26,507 nt of DNA from CAYYMX01 sp964473045 (GTDB lineage: Bacteria; Pseudomonadota; Alphaproteobacteria; Methylaequorales; Methylaequoraceae), in the NCBI GenBank assembly GCA_964473045.1, contig CAYYMX010000011.1, positions 1-26,507 on the forward strand, in the 5' to 3' direction. The position numbers and the translations under genes are program-made. Positions within the stretch are counted from its first letter, which is position 1. The number at the start of each line of letters is the position of its first letter. The notes under the pieces were generated by a model, which was not told the DNA's origin, did no database searches, and was given only the letters and a program-made list of their open reading frames with translations. Of this stretch, positions 15,768 to 23,389 are shown piece after piece.

Positions 15768-17090
15768 ATGAGTATATTAGCCAACCAAGCATTAAAATAT
15801 ATTTCAAACATCAAAGTTCAAAAAAACTCTATTTTTAAGAGTAAAATCTCAAAATTTGATGGAAAAATAGTTGAATGTGATTCTTTTCCATCTCCAATTG
15901 GAACAGTTTGCAAGTTGGAATGTGATGACAAAAATTATGTTACTGGTGAAATAATTGGATTTAGAGAGAATAAAAACCTAATCGCAATTCATGATTTTAA
16001 TGCAAACATAGTATCAGGTTCAACTATTGAGGTATTAAGTACCTCAACTAACATTTCTGTTGGTGACAATATTCTCGGCAGAGTTATTGATGCCTTTGGA
16101 AATCCAATAGACGATAGTCCTACCAAACTAACTCTTAATGATCTTTGGCCAATGAACGGAAAACCAATTAATCCAATGAAAAGAAAACCAATCAATGAAA
16201 AGCTTGATGTAGGTATTAGAGCTATAAACTCTCTTTTTACAGTTGGGAGAGGACAAAGGTTAGGTATAATTGCTGGATCAGGTGTAGGAAAATCAATACT
16301 TCTAGGAATGATGACTAAATTTACTGAAGCAGACATCGTAATTGTAGCTTTAATTGGAGAAAGAGGTAGAGAACTTGGAAATTTCGTCTCAGAAATTTTA
16401 AGTAATGAAACAAAAAAAAGAACTTGCATAGTTGCTGTACCTGCAGATAAATCTCCTTTATTAAGAATCAAAGGTGCAGAAAGAGCTACTGCAATTTCTG
16501 AATACTTTAGATCAAAAGGCAAAAATGTCTTGCTAATTATGGATTCTTTAACAAGAATAGCACACGCCAAAAGAGAAGTTGGACTTGCATTAGGAGAACA
16601 ACCAACTTCAAAAGGGTATCCTCCATCAGTTATTTCAATGATTCCAAATTTAATTGAAAGAACTGGCTCAGGTGAAAAAAAAGAAGGATCTATAACAAGT
16701 TTCTATACTATTTTAGCTGATTCTGATGACACGAATGATCCAGTTGTTGATACAGCTCGCGCTATCCTAGATGGCCACATTGTATTGTCTAGAGACTTTG
16801 CTCAACTTGGAATCTACCCAGCAATTGATCTTAATCACTCTCTTAGTAGAGTTATGAATTCAATTGTTTCTGAAAATCATCTAGAAAGATCAGAATTTGT
16901 AAAAAAAATGTACTCCATATATCAGGAAAATAAAGATCTAGTGCTTATGGGTGGGTACACCCAAGGACAAAATAATGAAATTGACAAAGCAATAGAAAGT
17001 TGGCCTAAAATTTGCGAGTTAATTAAACAAAACTTCAAAGAACGTTCAAACTTTGATGAAAGCGTTAAAAAATTAGAATCAATTAATTAA
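15768..17090 (+). CDS. fliI: Flagellum-specific ATPase FliI
   Basis: FliI is the hexameric ATPase of the flagellar type III export apparatus, related to the F1 beta subunit. The 440-residue sequence has Walker A AGSGVGKS (169-176), the GERGREL motif, a Walker B strand VLLIMDSLTR, and the family hallmark GLALGEQPTSKGYPPSVIS. The C-terminal part VLMGGYTQGQNNEIDKAI is the usual end domain. It is seven bases downstream of fliH and two bases upstream of fliJ, giving the complete soluble export complex FliH-FliI-FliJ in order. Confidence 0.96.
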   Translation: MSILANQALKYISNIKVQKNSIFKSKISKFDGKIVECDSFPSPIGTVCKLECDDKNYVTGEIIGFRENKNLIAIHDFNANIVSGSTIEVLSTSTNISVGDNILGRVIDAFGNPIDDSPTKLTLNDLWPMNGKPINPMKRKPINEKLDVGIRAINSLFTVGRGQRLGIIAGSGVGKSILLGMMTKFTEADIVIVALIGERGRELGNFVSEILSNETKKRTCIVAVPADKSPLLRIKGAERATAISEYFRSKGKNVLLIMDSLTRIAHAKREVGLALGEQPTSKGYPPSVISMIPNLIERTGSGEKKEGSITSFYTILADSDDTNDPVVDTARAILDGHIVLSRDFAQLGIYPAIDLNHSLSRVMNSIVSENHLERSEFVKKMYSIYQENKDLVLMGGYTQGQNNEIDKAIESWPKICELIKQNFKERSNFDESVKKLESIN

Positions 17091-17092
17091 GA

Positions 17093-17497
17093 ATGAAAAA
17101 AAAAAGATACGATTTATTACTTCTTTTAAAAAAAATTAAAAAAGGTAAATTTACTTCAATTCTAAGTGCATTGAATTCAGAGAAAAGTAAAATTGACAAT
17201 GTCAATGATAGCCTAAAAAAAATGCTGAGTTCATCTTCTTTTTCAGAAGGTGAGGTTTTTTCAAGCGCATCAATGCAACAGATCTCAAATTTTAGAAAAA
17301 ATATTGCTGAAAAAATGGAAATTTCAAGAAACAGAAAAAACCATTTATCCAAGGAGATTAAAAACAATCTGAATCAGATTAACATAATCAATAAACAAAA
17401 AGATGTTATAGAAAACAAAAAACGTCAAATAACTACTTTTGAAAACAATATCAGAGATTTAAAAAATGATCTGAACTTCAAAAGAAAAACTCTCTAA
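17093..17497 (+). CDS. fliJ: Flagellar export protein FliJ
   Basis: FliJ is a small antiparallel coiled coil that sits in the FliI hexamer like the gamma subunit of F1 ATPase and helps open the export gate. The 134-residue product is highly charged and almost wholly helical, with heptad-like spacing throughout and many Lys and Asn residues; it has no distinctive motif. It is identified by size, coiled-coil nature and position two bases after fliI. It is the last gene of the first flagellar transcription unit, since a sigma-54 promoter follows. Confidence 0.82.
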   Translation: MKKKRYDLLLLLKKIKKGKFTSILSALNSEKSKIDNVNDSLKKMLSSSSFSEGEVFSSASMQQISNFRKNIAEKMEISRNRKNHLSKEIKNNLNQINIINKQKDVIENKKRQITTFENNIRDLKNDLNFKRKTL

Positions 17498-17506
17498 ATA
17501 ATAACC

Positions 17507-17525
17507 AGTGGCATCAGATTTGCAC
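17507..17525 (+). promoter_or_regulatory. Sigma-54 (-24/-12) promoter of fliKLMN
   Basis: TGGCATCAGATTTGCA is close to the consensus TGGCAC-N5-TTGCA. The invariant GG (17510-17511) and GC (17522-17523) are exactly ten bases apart. Transcription would start near 17535, about 20 bases before the fliK ATG at 17556. It occupies the only gap between fliJ and fliK. Confidence 0.85.
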
Positions 17526-17555
17526 TATTTAGTAAACAAAAGTTAAGGTTTAACA

Positions 17556-19016
17556 ATGGTTGCAGTAGGAAACAATAAAAACTTCAGTGAAAGCCCTGAA
17601 ATACTCGGTATTAAAAAATCATCAAATAGTTTAGATGATCTTTTTGCCGAGCTCTTCTCATTGGTTAATATGGATAGTTTGGAAGACAAAAACATTCAAA
17701 AAAATCAAAACCCTATTCTTTTAGAAGATAAAAATCTTGGGAAGAATTTAGAGAATATTGGAGTGAATTTAGAGAATATTGGAGTGAATTTAGAGAATAT
17801 TGGTGAGAATATTGGTGAAAAAAAAAATAACTCTTTTGAATTAACAAAATCACTAGCAGAAATTTTCTACAAAGAAATTGGAATAGTAGATACCGATGAA
17901 AATGAAAAAGTTATACTTGAAGAAGTTGATCAAAAAAATAATTTCTTTAATCCAAGTTCTAACCATCAGGAAATTAAGGGAAACAACCTTAAACTTGAAT
18001 TAAATAATACAGGAATTAAGATGGCTAACTTAGAATTTGGAGAAAACTCTTCTGGGAAAGATTTTTTGAAAAATAAACCTCAGGAAAATAAATTAATTTT
18101 TAAATCTAAAAATCCTAAGAATAGTACTGATGATTATATGAATTTAAAAAAAAATAATTTAGAAAAAGATCATAAGATAAAAATAAAAATTAAGAATATT
18201 AAAAAAAACCCACAAAACAAAGTTAAAAACATCAACCAGATGAATTTGGTAATCGAAAAAAGATTGGCAAAAGAGTCCCCAAAAAAAGTTATAGGCACTG
18301 GTAATATTGACGAGGCCTCTACGGCATCAGCTAAAAATGCAATGGTAGAAAAGAAAATACTGAAAAAAAATAAACAAGTGCATAAAAAGATAGAAAATTT
18401 TGGTAATGAAAAACCTAAAAAAATAAATAACCCATTAATTATAAAAAACAACTTTACAACCAAGACTAGCAATATAAAAAACCCAACCAAAGATCTATCA
18501 GAAAGTTTGAGAAATTTAACAACAGATAAGAATGGATCTAAAATATCTAAAAATAATTTTAGTTCGCAATCTAGTTTTGATACTCAAAATACTCTCGATT
18601 TGATGGAGAGTAGTTGGGGAGAAAAATTTGCTAAAATTATAAAGAATAGTTTAAACAATCAAGTTAAAAGAATTAATTTCAAACTAAATCCCAAAAATTT
18701 AGGTAAATTATCAGTTGAAATATCTGTGAAGGGTGGTTCAACACAAATTCAATTTAATGCTGAAAACCAAGAAGCAGCTAATTTATTAAATGAAAACTTA
18801 GGTAAAATTTCTGAGTTAATTGAAGATAAAGACAGTAAATTTAATAACCAATNNNNNNNNNNNNNNNNNNNNNNNNNNNNNNNNNNNNAAAACTTATCAC
18901 AACAGCAAGAAAGAAAGAAAGAAGAAAACTTTAACAAATCAATTGTAGGCAAAAAGGTCTCGAGTAATAAACAATCTCAAAATAAAAATAATCACAACAT
19001 TGATGTTCAAGCATAA
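17556..19016 (+). CDS. fliK: Flagellar hook-length control protein FliK (contains an assembly gap)
   Basis: FliK measures hook length and triggers the export switch at FlhB. The frame of 486 codons is read through 36 unknown bases (13 ambiguous residues). The N-terminal two thirds is a long, Asn/Lys-rich low-complexity ruler, including a perfect heptapeptide repeat NLENIGV (residues 64-84). The C-terminal Flg_hook domain (about residues 345-440) has the hallmark KLNPKNLGKLSVEISVKGG, IQFNAENQEAANLL and LGKISELIED. After the gap, NLSQQQERK and a polar tail follow in the same frame, which supports a gap length divisible by three. It is preceded by its own sigma-54 promoter. Confidence 0.88.
   Translation: MVAVGNNKNFSESPEILGIKKSSNSLDDLFAELFSLVNMDSLEDKNIQKNQNPILLEDKNLGKNLENIGVNLENIGVNLENIGENIGEKKNNSFELTKSLAEIFYKEIGIVDTDENEKVILEEVDQKNNFFNPSSNHQEIKGNNLKLELNNTGIKMANLEFGENSSGKDFLKNKPQENKLIFKSKNPKNSTDDYMNLKKNNLEKDHKIKIKIKNIKKNPQNKVKNINQMNLVIEKRLAKESPKKVIGTGNIDEASTASAKNAMVEKKILKKNKQVHKKIENFGNEKPKKINNPLIIKNNFTTKTSNIKNPTKDLSESLRNLTTDKNGSKISKNNFSSQSSFDTQNTLDLMESSWGEKFAKIIKNSLNNQVKRINFKLNPKNLGKLSVEISVKGGSTQIQFNAENQEAANLLNENLGKISELIEDKDSKFNNQXXXXXXXXXXXXXNLSQQQERKKEENFNKSIVGKKVSSNKQSQNKNNHNIDVQA
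17745..17819 (+). repeat. 21-bp tandem repeat inside fliK (about 3.5 copies)
   Basis: Two identical 21-base units (17745-17765 and 17766-17786) are followed by a third that differs only at its last few bases (17787-17807) and a partial unit (17808-17819). Each encodes NLENIGV or NLENIGE. The unit is a multiple of three, so copy-number change would lengthen or shorten the FliK ruler without breaking the frame. Confidence 0.9.
18853..18888. other. Assembly gap (36 Ns)
   Basis: Thirty-six consecutive Ns lie in the C-terminal domain of fliK. The reading frame continues correctly on both sides, so the gap is either sized or happens to be a multiple of three. Confidence 0.99.
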
Positions 19017-19045
19017 TGTATTAAAATATAAATTAAGGAGTAAGA

Positions 19046-19681
19046 ATGGCTGAAGAAAACAAACAAGAAGACGAAGAAAAGAAAAGTCCCTTAAAAATTA
19101 TTTTAATGGTAGTGGGTGGAGTTACCCTCCTGGGGATTGGCCTTGGTCTAGGCATGTTTATGGGTGGAAATGGTTCCGATCCTTCCAATGAGATTTCCCA
19201 GATAATTGAAAAAAAGGAAAACCCTGAAGCTACAAAAGAGGAAGATGAAGAATCTGCAGAAGAAGAAATAGCAGAAGATTGTAAAGAAGAAGAAAAGGAT
19301 GCTGAAGGTAATTGTCCAATTGGACCAAAAAAAGTACCAAAAATTACACCTGAAGAAGAAATTTTTGCAACAACATATTACGAATTTCCAGGAAACTTTA
19401 CTACAAATCTAAAAGGATCAAAGAATTTTCTGCAAATATCTGTAGGAGTTTCAACTCAATATGATGATACTGTTATGGCAAATGTAGATAGCCATCAACT
19501 AGCCTTAAGATCTGAAATCTTAACAATTATGTCTGAATTTTCTACAGATGATATAGCAGGCAGGGTAGGAAAACAAAAGCTCGCTAATGCTCTAAAAGAT
19601 GGAATAAATAATGTCTTAGAAAAAGCTGAAGGGTTTGGAGGTGTCGAGCATGTACATTTTACATCTTTTGTACTACAATAG
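19046..19681 (+). CDS. fliL: Flagellar basal-body-associated protein FliL
   Basis: FliL is a single-pass inner-membrane protein that surrounds the stator and helps motor output. The 211-residue protein has a short charged cytoplasmic N-terminus, a transmembrane helix (about 16-40, rich in G and L), an acidic periplasmic linker (45-105) and the conserved C-terminal domain: YYEFPGNFTTNL, FLQISVGVSTQYD, LRSEILTIMSEFS and VHFTSFVLQ. It is longer than the E. coli protein because of the linker, which contains two cysteines (C79, C90). A strong ribosome binding site, AAGGAG, precedes the ATG. fliM follows eight bases later. Confidence 0.92.
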   Translation: MAEENKQEDEEKKSPLKIILMVVGGVTLLGIGLGLGMFMGGNGSDPSNEISQIIEKKENPEATKEEDEESAEEEIAEDCKEEEKDAEGNCPIGPKKVPKITPEEEIFATTYYEFPGNFTTNLKGSKNFLQISVGVSTQYDDTVMANVDSHQLALRSEILTIMSEFSTDDIAGRVGKQKLANALKDGINNVLEKAEGFGGVEHVHFTSFVLQ

Positions 19682-19689
19682 GTCAAATT

Positions 19690-20667
19690 ATGGCTGAACC
19701 ATCAAGAAAATTATCAAGTGAAGAAGTATCTGCCCTTATGGACGGATTGAAGTCCGGTGATTTAAGTGCTTCAACTTCCGTAAAAGATGGGGATTCGGTT
19801 GATGTCAAAACATTCCGTTTTGGTTCAGATGACTTGTCATTGCTTGGTGATTACTACGCACTCAGATTAATAAATGAAAGATTTGCTAGAATGGTAAGAG
19901 GAGTTTTTTTACCTCTTTTAAGAGTCCAGCCAAGAATCAGTTCATTCCCACCAGAAGTTAAATCTTATGAAGAATATAGTTCAGGTCTTGACGCTTTCAT
20001 GAGTTTGACTAACAGCAGAATTGATGAATTAAGAGGATCAATGCTAACTGTTATGCCACCAAATTTTATTAGTTTATGCTGTAGTAGCAGATATGGAGGA
20101 ACCCTAGAAGTAGCGGAAAATTTACGAACCGAATTTACAGCTACAGAGGAAAAAATTATTGAAGTTATAAATCATGGAATCTCAGAAACACTTCAATTAG
20201 CTTGGAAAGACTTAACCCCTATAAATATTAACTTCCATAGTAGAGAGCAAAACCCTCAATTTGCTGCTTTTGTAGAGTCTACAGATTTAGTAATAGTTTG
20301 TTCATTTGTTATGCAGCTACCAAAAGTAGATTCCATGTCATTTGATGTGGTTTACCCATTGCAAACCTTAAAACCAGTTTCTTCTCTTTTAAGATCAAGA
20401 GTTCAGTCTGATGAGGTTCAGTCTGATGTTTCGTGGAAAGATAAATTAGAAAGAGCTGTACTAGAAATTCCATTAAGAATAGAAAGCAAGCTAGCAGAAC
20501 CAGTAGTGTCTATGTCAAAACTACTTAGACTAAAATCTGGTGATACAATGAACATTAATGTTGAAGATACAGTAGATTTCTACGTAGAAGATCAAAAATA
20601 TTTTAAAGCTGAAATGGGAGAAGTAAGAGGAAATGCAGCAGTAAATTTAACAAAAAGATTAAATTAA
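19690..20667 (+). CDS. fliM: Flagellar motor switch protein FliM
   Basis: FliM forms the wall of the C ring and receives phospho-CheY. The 325-residue protein begins with a close copy of the CheY-binding peptide, LSSEEVSALMDGL (residues 7-19). The middle CheC-like domain contains GGTLEVAENLRTEF and the FliG-contacting loop region; the C-terminal SpoA domain (about residues 255-325) includes RLKSGDTMNINVEDTVDFYV. The presence of the N-terminal CheY-binding peptide implies that a chemotaxis system controls this motor. fliN follows ten bases downstream with its own ribosome binding site AAGGAG. Confidence 0.95.
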   Translation: MAEPSRKLSSEEVSALMDGLKSGDLSASTSVKDGDSVDVKTFRFGSDDLSLLGDYYALRLINERFARMVRGVFLPLLRVQPRISSFPPEVKSYEEYSSGLDAFMSLTNSRIDELRGSMLTVMPPNFISLCCSSRYGGTLEVAENLRTEFTATEEKIIEVINHGISETLQLAWKDLTPININFHSREQNPQFAAFVESTDLVIVCSFVMQLPKVDSMSFDVVYPLQTLKPVSSLLRSRVQSDEVQSDVSWKDKLERAVLEIPLRIESKLAEPVVSMSKLLRLKSGDTMNINVEDTVDFYVEDQKYFKAEMGEVRGNAAVNLTKRLN

Positions 20668-20677
20668 GGAGAAAAAA

Positions 20678-21085
20678 ATGAATGCAGAAATAGCAGAAAA
20701 AGAAAACCAAGCAGAGGAAACAAAAAAAGACGAGGGTACACCTCCTCCTCAGCCAGAAGCCAAGGGTGAAACCCAAACTTCCGAATCAAAAGGTGAGAAG
20801 AAAAAGGTTAATCCAGGTTCCGCTGCCGTAAATAACCTTAGAGTACTAGAAAATATTGAAGTAAAACTTACTGTTGAAGTTGGAAATACAGAAATAAAAA
20901 TTAAAGATCTCTTAAGACTTAATGAAGGTTCAGTTGTTGAATTAGATAGACTTGCAGGAGAACCTCTAGATATTTTAGCAAACGGTACTCAAATAGCTAA
21001 GGGAGAGGTCGTAATGGTTGGCGAAAGATTTGGTATAAGATTTACAGAAGTATCGGATCCAGAAGAATTGGTTCAGAATCTATAA
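20678..21085 (+). CDS. fliN: Flagellar motor switch protein FliN
   Basis: FliN forms the base of the C ring with FliM and also docks FliH. The 135-residue product has a polar N-terminal extension (residues 1-50, with a PPPQP stretch) and a SpoA domain (about 57-132) with VKLTVEVGNTEIKIKDLLRL, GSVVELDRLAGEPLDILANG, and VVMVGERFGIRFTEV, in order. It ends the fliKLMN unit; the 122-base gap that follows contains the promoter for fliO. Confidence 0.95.
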   Translation: MNAEIAEKENQAEETKKDEGTPPPQPEAKGETQTSESKGEKKKVNPGSAAVNNLRVLENIEVKLTVEVGNTEIKIKDLLRLNEGSVVELDRLAGEPLDILANGTQIAKGEVVMVGERFGIRFTEVSDPEELVQNL

Positions 21086-21162
21086 TTGCCAAAATTTTGA
21101 CGTTAACTATTTATTTTTCTTTTTCTCCTTATAAATCAAATACTTACAATATATAACGTATA

Positions 21163-21181
21163 AACGGCAAACTTCTTGCAT
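21163..21181 (+). promoter_or_regulatory. Sigma-54 (-24/-12) promoter of fliOPQR-flhB
   Basis: CGGCAAACTTCTTGCA has GG (21166-21167) and GC (21178-21179) exactly ten bases apart and TTGCA at -12. Transcription would start near 21191, about 17 bases ahead of the fliO ATG at 21208. It lies in the longest gap within the flagellar block. Confidence 0.78.
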
Positions 21182-21207
21182 CCTGTATTCAAAACAAGGG
21201 ATTTAAT

Positions 21208-21555
21208 ATGCAAGAATACACAGGACCAAGCTTAGAAAATTACTTATTAGTACTAGGCTTTTTAGTATTGATGCTTGTAGGCTTTTATTACTTAAAAAAA
21301 AACAAGCACATAATTACCCAAAAGCTAAATTCGAAAAGAAGAATGAAGGTTTCTGAGGTAACTGTCTTAGGGCAAGGTGACAGAGCATTAATTCTAAATT
21401 TAGATGATAAAGATTACCTTTTTATTTCTGGAAAAAATTCTGGATCTCTTTTAACAGAAATTAAAAAATCAAACAATTTAAAAAGAAATGATTTAGAAAA
21501 AGTAAGTAATTTAGAAAAAGTTTTTGAAAAAAGGTTAATGAATGAAAAAATTTAA
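21208..21555 (+). CDS. fliO: Flagellar biosynthetic protein FliO
   Basis: FliO is a membrane helper that assembles the FliP ring of the export gate. The 115-residue product has one transmembrane helix (about residues 10-28) followed by a basic cytoplasmic part with KVSEVTVLGQGDRALILNL, which matches the FliO pattern 'v.e...L..r..l.lv'. An AAGGGA ribosome binding site lies nine bases upstream. It overlaps fliP by 14 bases. Identification relies on this weak pattern plus position directly before fliP. Confidence 0.82.
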   Translation: MQEYTGPSLENYLLVLGFLVLMLVGFYYLKKNKHIITQKLNSKRRMKVSEVTVLGQGDRALILNLDDKDYLFISGKNSGSLLTEIKKSNNLKRNDLEKVSNLEKVFEKRLMNEKI

Positions 21556-22288
21556 CTTATTTTTTTTCCTAATATTATTTCTACCTGCAATAAGTTTTGG
21601 ACAAACCACTCCCGATGGTTTTGATGCATTGACAGTTGTAGAGTCAGCAAATGGTGACAAAACATATTCTATATCTTTGAAAATTTTGGCTTTAATGACA
21701 GCCTTAACAATTTTACCTTCTATGGTTCTTGGAATGACTGCATTTACAAGAATTATTATTGTTATGTCAATTCTGAGGCAAGCAATGGGAACTCAACAAA
21801 CACCTCCAAATCAAATTCTAATTGCAATCTCACTTTTTCTAACTTTTTTTGTAATGGCTCCTACCTTTAACAAGATCTATTCTAATGTTTCAGGCCCTTA
21901 TCAGTCTGGAGAAATGAATTTAAATCAGGCAATCGAATCAGGCGGAACAGAACTTAAGAAATTTATGGTTAAAAATACACGTAAAAATGATTTAGTTATG
22001 TTTTCAGATATGGCTAAGACGGGTGATTTTTTAGATAGCACTCAAATTCCATTCTATATAGTTTTACCTGCATATATGACAAGTGAACTAAAAACTGCTT
22101 TCCAAATTGGGTTCTTACTTTTTCTACCATTTTTGGTAATTGACATGGTAGTAGCTTCTATTCTTATGTCCTTGGGTATGATGATGCTATCTCCAATGCT
22201 AATTGCCCTACCATTTAAACTCTTATTATTTGTATTGGTTGATGGTTGGTCAATGACAGTAGGGTCATTAGTAGGAACATTTTCATAG
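21542..22288 (+). CDS. fliP: Flagellar biosynthetic protein FliP
   Basis: FliP forms the pentameric core of the export gate channel with FliQ and FliR. The 248-residue protein has a cleavable signal peptide (residues 1-20, ending ISFG), which is usual for FliP, and then four membrane segments. Signature motifs are MTAFTRIIIVMSILRQAMG (residues 65-83), PPNQILIAISLFLTFFVM, IPFYIVLPAYMTSELKTAF and GMMMLSP. The overlap with fliO suggests coupled translation. Confidence 0.96.
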   Translation: MKKFNLFFFLILFLPAISFGQTTPDGFDALTVVESANGDKTYSISLKILALMTALTILPSMVLGMTAFTRIIIVMSILRQAMGTQQTPPNQILIAISLFLTFFVMAPTFNKIYSNVSGPYQSGEMNLNQAIESGGTELKKFMVKNTRKNDLVMFSDMAKTGDFLDSTQIPFYIVLPAYMTSELKTAFQIGFLLFLPFLVIDMVVASILMSLGMMMLSPMLIALPFKLLLFVLVDGWSMTVGSLVGTFS

Positions 22289-22304
22289 TTTTGGAGTTCA
22301 TAAT

Positions 22305-22571
22305 ATGGGATTTGATGAAAACATAGAAATGGTAAGATTAGCTTTTTATCAAGTTTTAATTTCAAGTGGACCATTTCTTGGCGCAGCGCTAGCAATTGGT
22401 CTTTTGATAGGAATAGTTCAAGCAGCTACATCTATTCAGGAAATGACTCTTAGTTTTGTCCCTAAAGTTGTCTTAGTAATCTTTGCCATGGGTTTTATGG
22501 CTAATTTTTTCATAGTAAGTTTAACTGATTATTTTGCCTTCATTTTCGACACAATTTCCGGAATTAAGTGA
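22305..22571 (+). CDS. fliQ: Flagellar biosynthetic protein FliQ
   Basis: The 88-residue protein has two transmembrane helices joined by the conserved loop IGLLIGIVQAATSIQEMTL, a very characteristic FliQ motif. It packs around the FliP/FliR helix to complete the export gate. A TTGGAG ribosome binding site lies upstream of the ATG. Its TGA overlaps the fliR start (TGATG). Confidence 0.95.
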   Translation: MGFDENIEMVRLAFYQVLISSGPFLGAALAIGLLIGIVQAATSIQEMTLSFVPKVVLVIFAMGFMANFFIVSLTDYFAFIFDTISGIK

Positions 22572-23389
22572 TGTTCATCCAATTACCTTTCTACTCTCCA
22601 ATGGATGGTTTGCCAGGTTTGGAATTAAACAGCTTAATCGAATATTTGTTTGCTTTTTTTCTAACTTCAATTAGATTAGCTTCTTTCCTAATTTCCAGTC
22701 CATTCTTAGGATCAAGAAGTATCCCTTTACATGTTAAAATTCTTTTTTCAATGGTTATTTCTTTTTTTTATTTTGGATATATATCCGACATACAGATAAG
22801 TAGTGCAATCTTGGACAACTTACTAGCTATTGTTGTGGTTGAAAGTCTGATTGGTATTTCGCTAGGACTAACCCTTACCATCTGGTTTGCTGCAGCAACT
22901 TTAGCTGGTGAAAAAATGGCAGCATCAACTGGTCTTGGATTTTCAGCACTTGTAGACCCTGAAACTGGAGGACAAACTCCAGTGCTAAGTATACTTCTTG
23001 ACTTATTTCTAATTACAATCTTTTTATCTCTTAATGGACATTTAATAGCAATTGATTTTTTATTCAAAAGTTTTGAAATATATGAAATTAATTCAACTCT
23101 CCCTCCCCTAGCTCTCGTTGGTATTGGAATCCAAGCTGCAGGCGCAATGTTTTATTCTGGAGGATTAATAATGCTTCCAGTAGTTGGGGCTCTTCTTATA
23201 ACGAATATTGCAATTGGTGTAATAACAAGGTCAGCTCCTCAATTGAATATGTTTTCTTTTGCATTCCCTGTAACCTTAATTCTTGCTTTTGCAATTTTAT
23301 ATTTATCATCCAAATCAATAGGAAATACATTTGCAGAACTAACCAAAAATGCACTTGAATCTGTAGAAATTGTTTTGAAGGGGTATTAA
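22571..23389 (+). CDS. fliR: Flagellar biosynthetic protein FliR
   Basis: FliR is the single-copy membrane component of the export gate. The 272-residue protein has about six membrane segments, with motifs RLASFLISSPFLGSRSIP, ESLIGISLGLT and ASTGLGFSALVDPETGGQ. The ATG at 22571 shares bases with the fliQ stop; a GTG three bases upstream is also possible. The stop is directly followed by the flhB ATG with no gap. Confidence 0.95.
   Translation: MFIQLPFYSPMDGLPGLELNSLIEYLFAFFLTSIRLASFLISSPFLGSRSIPLHVKILFSMVISFFYFGYISDIQISSAILDNLLAIVVVESLIGISLGLTLTIWFAAATLAGEKMAASTGLGFSALVDPETGGQTPVLSILLDLFLITIFLSLNGHLIAIDFLFKSFEIYEINSTLPPLALVGIGIQAAGAMFYSGGLIMLPVVGALLITNIAIGVITRSAPQLNMFSFAFPVTLILAFAILYLSSKSIGNTFAELTKNALESVEIVLKGY

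Noticed and set aside
15989..16570. 193-codon open frame on the minus strand opposite fliI
   Set aside because: It lies entirely antisense to the well-conserved fliI and its translation has no recognisable domain; it looks like a by-product of fliI codon use.
18170..18490. 106-codon minus-strand frame in fliK with a hydrophobic product
   Set aside because: The hydrophobic translation is what antisense Lys/Asn-rich codons give; there is no ribosome binding site or family match.
18853..18888. fliK as a pseudogene broken at the N run
   Set aside because: Frame and composition continue properly on both sides and the Flg_hook domain is intact up to the gap, so it is an assembly gap and not a mutation.
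21090..21115. CAAAATTTTG palindrome and T-rich stretch after fliN as a terminator
   Set aside because: The palindrome has no loop or GC stem, and such A/T symmetry is common by chance in this sequence.
22054..22395. 113-codon minus-strand frame over fliP/fliQ
   Set aside because: It is antisense to two highly conserved export gate genes and shows no motif of its own.
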